This document shows, piece after piece, positions 60,839 to 64,000 of a stretch of DNA of 64,000 bases. The stretch spans positions 1-64,000 of the forward strand of contig CAYQDB010000012.1 in assembly GCA_964416195.1 (NCBI GenBank). Reading direction: 5' to 3'. The notes beneath the pieces were generated by a model. It searched no databases and was not told the DNA's origin. It worked only from the letters and a program-made list of their open reading frames with translations. The position numbers and the translations under genes were made by a program. Source of the DNA: CAYQDB01 sp964416195. GTDB lineage: Bacteria > Zixibacteria > MSB-5A5 > GN15 > FEB-12. The first letter of the stretch is position 1; every line of letters begins with the position of its first letter.

Positions 60839-61969
60839 TCACCCTTCAATCATCTCCACGTTGGCGCGGGGGACAACAGCCCGTTCCCCACTGTCTAATT
60901 CCACCTCCAGAATGCGAGCTATGGACTCAGAGTTGAGTTTCTGAAGGGGTGACGGTAAGTCAACCACTGTGCCGAGTTGTCCGAAGTAGGGGTGCCGGAT
61001 GACCCGAACCGGGGAGCCTACGGCCAAACCTGTCATCGTTGCATCTTTCCCATCGAAGGCAGTGAGGCCTTCATCTGCCAGCGGGATGACAACTTCGGGA
61101 CGAATCACTCCTGCCCTGATCTGGGTGGCGCCATTGATACAGGCCATCTGGCCCTCATGAGCCTTCAGCAAATCGAATGTCTTTTTCGCCATGTTGATCT
61201 GTCCGAATCCCTCAGTCACCACCAGCGTGATCCCGATGTCTTCAGAGCCGGTGATGGCCACGCCGATATCATAACCGAGAAATTCGCGCAGGTCTTTGTC
61301 GTCAAGGCCGCCAATTACAATCCCCTTGACACCGAGTTGGATTGCCTTCTTGGTGGCAGCGGCGGTCACAAGAGAACCGCCGACTATGATTTTCCCTTTT
61401 AGGTCGGGATTGATCAACTTATCGTCGAGTATAGTCGTGTTGTCGTGAGTGACCACCTGCAGGGTTCCAGAAATCTCACCGCCTATTCCGAAGATCCCCT
61501 GCACAAAGCTGGCCAGACAAGATACCACGACTCCTTCTCCCGCGAGGACGTCTGTCACTTCGCCCCGAATGTAGGCTTTCACTTCAACCGGAATGGGCAA
61601 ACCACGAAGGAGGACCTGACCGGTAATGTTGGAAATCGACTCAATGCTTCCCGTAACACTGGCCTTGCAGGTGGTAGACCATCTCTTGATAAGGGGGAAT
61701 CTCTTGATGGCTATTACTTCACCTTCATCGATGGCGTCACCCTCTTTCTTTACCATGAACTCGTGGATGTCCTCGGGAGGAATACTCAGCTTATTAGCCA
61801 CATTAATAGGGACAACGTTACCGGGCAGCTCTGTCCGAGCGACCACATCATCCGGGTTGACCTTATCGCCAATATTGACAACCACATCACCTTTCAGAGG
61901 CAGAATCCGGCTTTTTTTCACCAGCAGCCGGTCGGTGACTTTCAATCCTGGCGTGTATGCATGGGCCAT
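60839..61969 (-). CDS. Barrel-sandwich and KOW-domain protein of unknown function
   Basis: The 376-residue protein has residues about 20-70 resembling a barrel-sandwich hybrid (LPLKGDVVVNIGDKVNPDDVV), as in RnfC, NqrA or biotinyl/lipoyl domains. A middle part (about 150-260) has Gly-rich segments (IIVGGSLVTAAATKKAIQLG, GVKGIVIGGLDDKDL) suggesting a nucleotide- or substrate-binding fold. The C-terminus (about 310-376) has a KOW-like motif (GSPVRVIRHPYFGQLGTVVD). No function can be assigned. It lies downstream of the GlmL-family gene. Confidence 0.8.
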   Translation of the reverse strand: MAHAYTPGLKVTDRLLVKKSRILPLKGDVVVNIGDKVNPDDVVARTELPGNVVPINVANKLSIPPEDIHEFMVKKEGDAIDEGEVIAIKRFPLIKRWSTTCKASVTGSIESISNITGQVLLRGLPIPVEVKAYIRGEVTDVLAGEGVVVSCLASFVQGIFGIGGEISGTLQVVTHDNTTILDDKLINPDLKGKIIVGGSLVTAAATKKAIQLGVKGIVIGGLDDKDLREFLGYDIGVAITGSEDIGITLVVTEGFGQINMAKKTFDLLKAHEGQMACINGATQIRAGVIRPEVVIPLADEGLTAFDGKDATMTGLAVGSPVRVIRHPYFGQLGTVVDLPSPLQKLNSESIARILEVELDSGERAVVPRANVEMIEG

Positions 61970-62006
61970 CTTTGTCCTTCCTATCCAAGAAAGAGATTAC
62001 TAATGA

Positions 62007-62753
62007 CTATCTCAGGCGCCGGATGACAACTAAAACAATCAAGACCAGCGCCGCTCCAATAATAAGGTATATCTTCTTCGATTGCTGACTTCCTCTCCTG
62101 GAATCAAGGTCAGCCACCTTTAGGCTTTCTTTGGGAAGAGCGTCATCAATGTCTTTGGTCGACAGCGAGGCTGCGATTAGCTCAAACAGGGGTTTGCTTG
62201 CCTTGAACAAGGAATCCGGTGAATAGAAATAGAATGTTGCAACTCCTCGGTCGTAGAATTTCATCATTAGCAGATTTTTTCTGAAGGTCTGGCTGAGTTC
62301 TGCGACATCGTTCAGAATCACGACGGTTTTGGTCAGAGTATCATAACTGGGAACGTTCGGTTCTGGGTTAGTCAGAAAGTCAGCAACTGTATTGTATTTA
62401 ACCTTCCTGCCGAATGAGCGGACCAACTCGATCAGAACTGAGTCAATCTGCCAATCCTTCAGTTCCCCAACTGTGTCAACAGTTAGAATCAGATACTCGC
62501 CGGAGAAGAAGTCGGGGGTGCCTTTTGCTGCGAAAACGGCATCATAGTCGAGTGTAGCCCTGCTGGCCTTGTTACGCAGCAGGTAGGCATCAACCAGTCG
62601 GTAATTGACCTGTGCCCAATCATCAGGATACGAAATATAAAAGCCACCCTTGAGGCTGACATAGGTGTTGGCTCCGACCGTCTCTACTGCAACGAGCAGA
62701 CTCGCCAGCAGCAGCGTGCCTATAATAGTTGTGTATACAATTCGATGCTTCAT
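62007..62753 (-). CDS. Secreted protein with C-terminal membrane anchor
   Basis: The 248-residue protein has an N-terminal signal peptide (about 1-28), a soluble domain containing GGFYISYPDDWAQVNY (as in PsbP-like or DUF1795-type domains), and a C-terminal transmembrane helix followed by RRLR. The start codon directly abuts the stop codon of the GlmL-family gene, so the two are co-transcribed. Function unknown; the combination of exported domain and C-terminal anchor suggests a periplasmic sensor or chaperone-like role, by inference. Confidence 0.78.
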   Translation of the reverse strand: MKHRIVYTTIIGTLLLASLLVAVETVGANTYVSLKGGFYISYPDDWAQVNYRLVDAYLLRNKASRATLDYDAVFAAKGTPDFFSGEYLILTVDTVGELKDWQIDSVLIELVRSFGRKVKYNTVADFLTNPEPNVPSYDTLTKTVVILNDVAELSQTFRKNLLMMKFYDRGVATFYFYSPDSLFKASKPLFELIAASLSTKDIDDALPKESLKVADLDSRRGSQQSKKIYLIIGAALVLIVLVVIRRLR

Positions 62754-64000
62754 CTAAAGCTCTTCTGCTGGGTAGACATTAAGCTCCGTCATCCATTCTT
62801 TCAGGTGAGCCACTCTGTCAGCTTCGCTGAGTATCGAGAGGTCGAATGGACGCCCGCGGCCGTCAAGAATGATGCCGACTACCCCGCCATACAATTCCGT
62901 CTCCAACCGAGAACCCCGGCCAGCGCCCACGTCAAATCCCCGTTCGGGTTCAAAGACAGCTTTGACGGTTTCGGGGAGCCCGTCTTCCTTGATTCCCAGA
63001 TCAAACCGCTTCATCTCGAGGTAGTTGAGGGTTCCCGATACTGTTCCGGACGGGAGTTCAATTGTATATTTCATTACGGGACCTGATTTTTTCGCCATTC
63101 CCGCCGGCGCCACACAGGTGCCGAGGTGGATCAAACAGTCCTTTACAAAGACTTCCGTGGCGGCTCTCTTGTGTACTTCGGTCAGCACCCCGAGCTGGGG
63201 CATCATGAAAATGGAATCCACTGCTAGGCGGGTGACTCCTTCGGGCAGGAAGGCGTCGATCAGCATCAGGGCCGCCTGTTGACGCCGAGGTGCGTGTGAA
63301 AGCACTCCTCCTGACCCGATCAGCATATTGAGAGACATCATGTTGACGACAGTCGCGCCGGATGTTGACTGCTCGAAAGCGTCGGCGATAGTTCTTTGCT
63401 GCTGGATTCCCTTGAGCACGGTGGCGAAACTCTTGTGCTGAATAAAGGCCAGCCGCATTGCTTCTTTGGCAACCGCCTGCTCGAAGATCAACTCTTCCAT
63501 TGACTGGGGAATGGTGGTAGGGCGGACCATTTTGTTCTTTATTCGGTTTCTCAGGTCGCGCTCATCCATCTTGAAAGGCACCCACCGCATCACCATCGGT
63601 AAGGTTGCCTCAGCGAACACGTTTGAGATCGAATACGACATACCCAGATTGGCCGAGACTGTGCGATTGAACACCGGCGTTTTGCCGTCGGGTCGAAAGA
63701 CCGAAAAGACGTCGGTGGTTGCGCCCCCGATATCGACCCCAACAGCCTCAATGTTGTACTGATCGGCGATAGTCTGGATAATCAGACCGACGGCTCCCGG
63801 AGTCGGCATAATGGGGGCGTCTGTCCACGACATCAGTTTCTTGTAGCCAGGGGCCTGAGCCATCACGTGTTCCATGAACAATTCGTGGATTTCTTCGCGA
63901 GCCGGCCCGAGGTTTTCACGTTCCAGGACTGGGCGCAGGTTGGCGACTGTTTTCAGGTCAACCTTGTCGGCGAGGGTATTCCCAACACTGTCAGAGGCAT
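62754..64000 (-). CDS. GlmL/MutL-family protein (partial, start outside window)
   Basis: The frame is open to the window edge (at least 415 residues). It shows the actin-like ATPase pattern GVDIGGATTDVFSV, NRTVSANLGMSYS, SGGVLSHAPRRQQAALMLIDA and the middle IPQSMEELIFEQAVAKEAMR. These match the GlmL family, encoded with B12-dependent glutamate mutase in other bacteria and thought to help reactivate it. No mutase subunit gene is visible here. Its N-terminus lies beyond 64000. Confidence 0.88.
   Translation of the reverse strand, partial: ASDSVGNTLADKVDLKTVANLRPVLERENLGPAREEIHELFMEHVMAQAPGYKKLMSWTDAPIMPTPGAVGLIIQTIADQYNIEAVGVDIGGATTDVFSVFRPDGKTPVFNRTVSANLGMSYSISNVFAEATLPMVMRWVPFKMDERDLRNRIKNKMVRPTTIPQSMEELIFEQAVAKEAMRLAFIQHKSFATVLKGIQQQRTIADAFEQSTSGATVVNMMSLNMLIGSGGVLSHAPRRQQAALMLIDAFLPEGVTRLAVDSIFMMPQLGVLTEVHKRAATEVFVKDCLIHLGTCVAPAGMAKKSGPVMKYTIELPSGTVSGTLNYLEMKRFDLGIKEDGLPETVKAVFEPERGFDVGAGRGSRLETELYGGVVGIILDGRGRPFDLSILSEADRVAHLKEWMTELNVYPAEEL

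Overview
The window is 64 kb of bacterial chromosome, probably from a Gram-negative, uncultivated FCB-type lineage such as Zixibacteria or a relative. That placement is an inference. It rests on an outer-membrane FadL-like protein, a TolQ-TolR-TolA-TolB set, a GlmL-type protein, many palindromic intergenic repeats, and zinc-binding versions of L33, L36, S14 and adenylate kinase. No 16S gene is present to test it.

Positions 1-33362 hold an almost unbroken translation and transcription supercluster on the + strand: tRNA-Gly (cut by the window edge), tRNA-Thr, tuf, rpmG, tRNA-Trp, secE, nusG, rplKAJL, rpoBC, rpsLG, fusA, a second tuf, and then the complete S10, spc and alpha operons fused together (rpsJ to rplQ, including secY, adk, map, infA and rpmJ). 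The two tuf copies are the ends of a 1233-bp direct repeat that appears identical. Their codon use is strongly G-ending and unlike that of their neighbours. Many highly expressed genes start with TTG or GTG.

Positions 33363-41497 are mixed housekeeping: a small membrane protein between palindromic repeats, plsY-gpsA (phospholipid precursor synthesis), a MerR-type regulator, two tRNA-Pro genes, a family 2 glycosyltransferase, a solitary HARE-HTH/Mrr-like restriction endonuclease, surE, a LOG-like nucleotide-binding protein, acylphosphatase, apt and tRNA-Arg(CCT).

Positions 41485-51291 look like a decayed integrative island. It begins in the 3' end of tRNA-Arg, starts with a 5'-truncated large serine recombinase meeting a 5'-truncated HsdR head to head, and ends at a 13-bp copy of the tRNA 3' end. 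Its cargo includes a tight three-gene operon: a sensor histidine kinase with a cyclic-nucleotide-binding domain, a small DUF3307-like membrane protein, and a 1350-residue protein with two cyclase domains, an ATPase and TPRs, laid out like mammalian soluble adenylyl cyclase. This is the best candidate for an undescribed signalling system: a predicted cyclic-nucleotide synthase encoded with a predicted cyclic-nucleotide-gated kinase.

Positions 51292-64000 hold envelope and metabolic genes: a FadL-like outer-membrane protein, a TPR membrane protein, a GH57 glycosidase, a DUF4870-like membrane protein, the tol operon on the - strand without pal, a small lipoprotein, and a - strand cluster of a barrel-sandwich/KOW protein, an anchored secreted protein and a GlmL-family protein that runs off the window.
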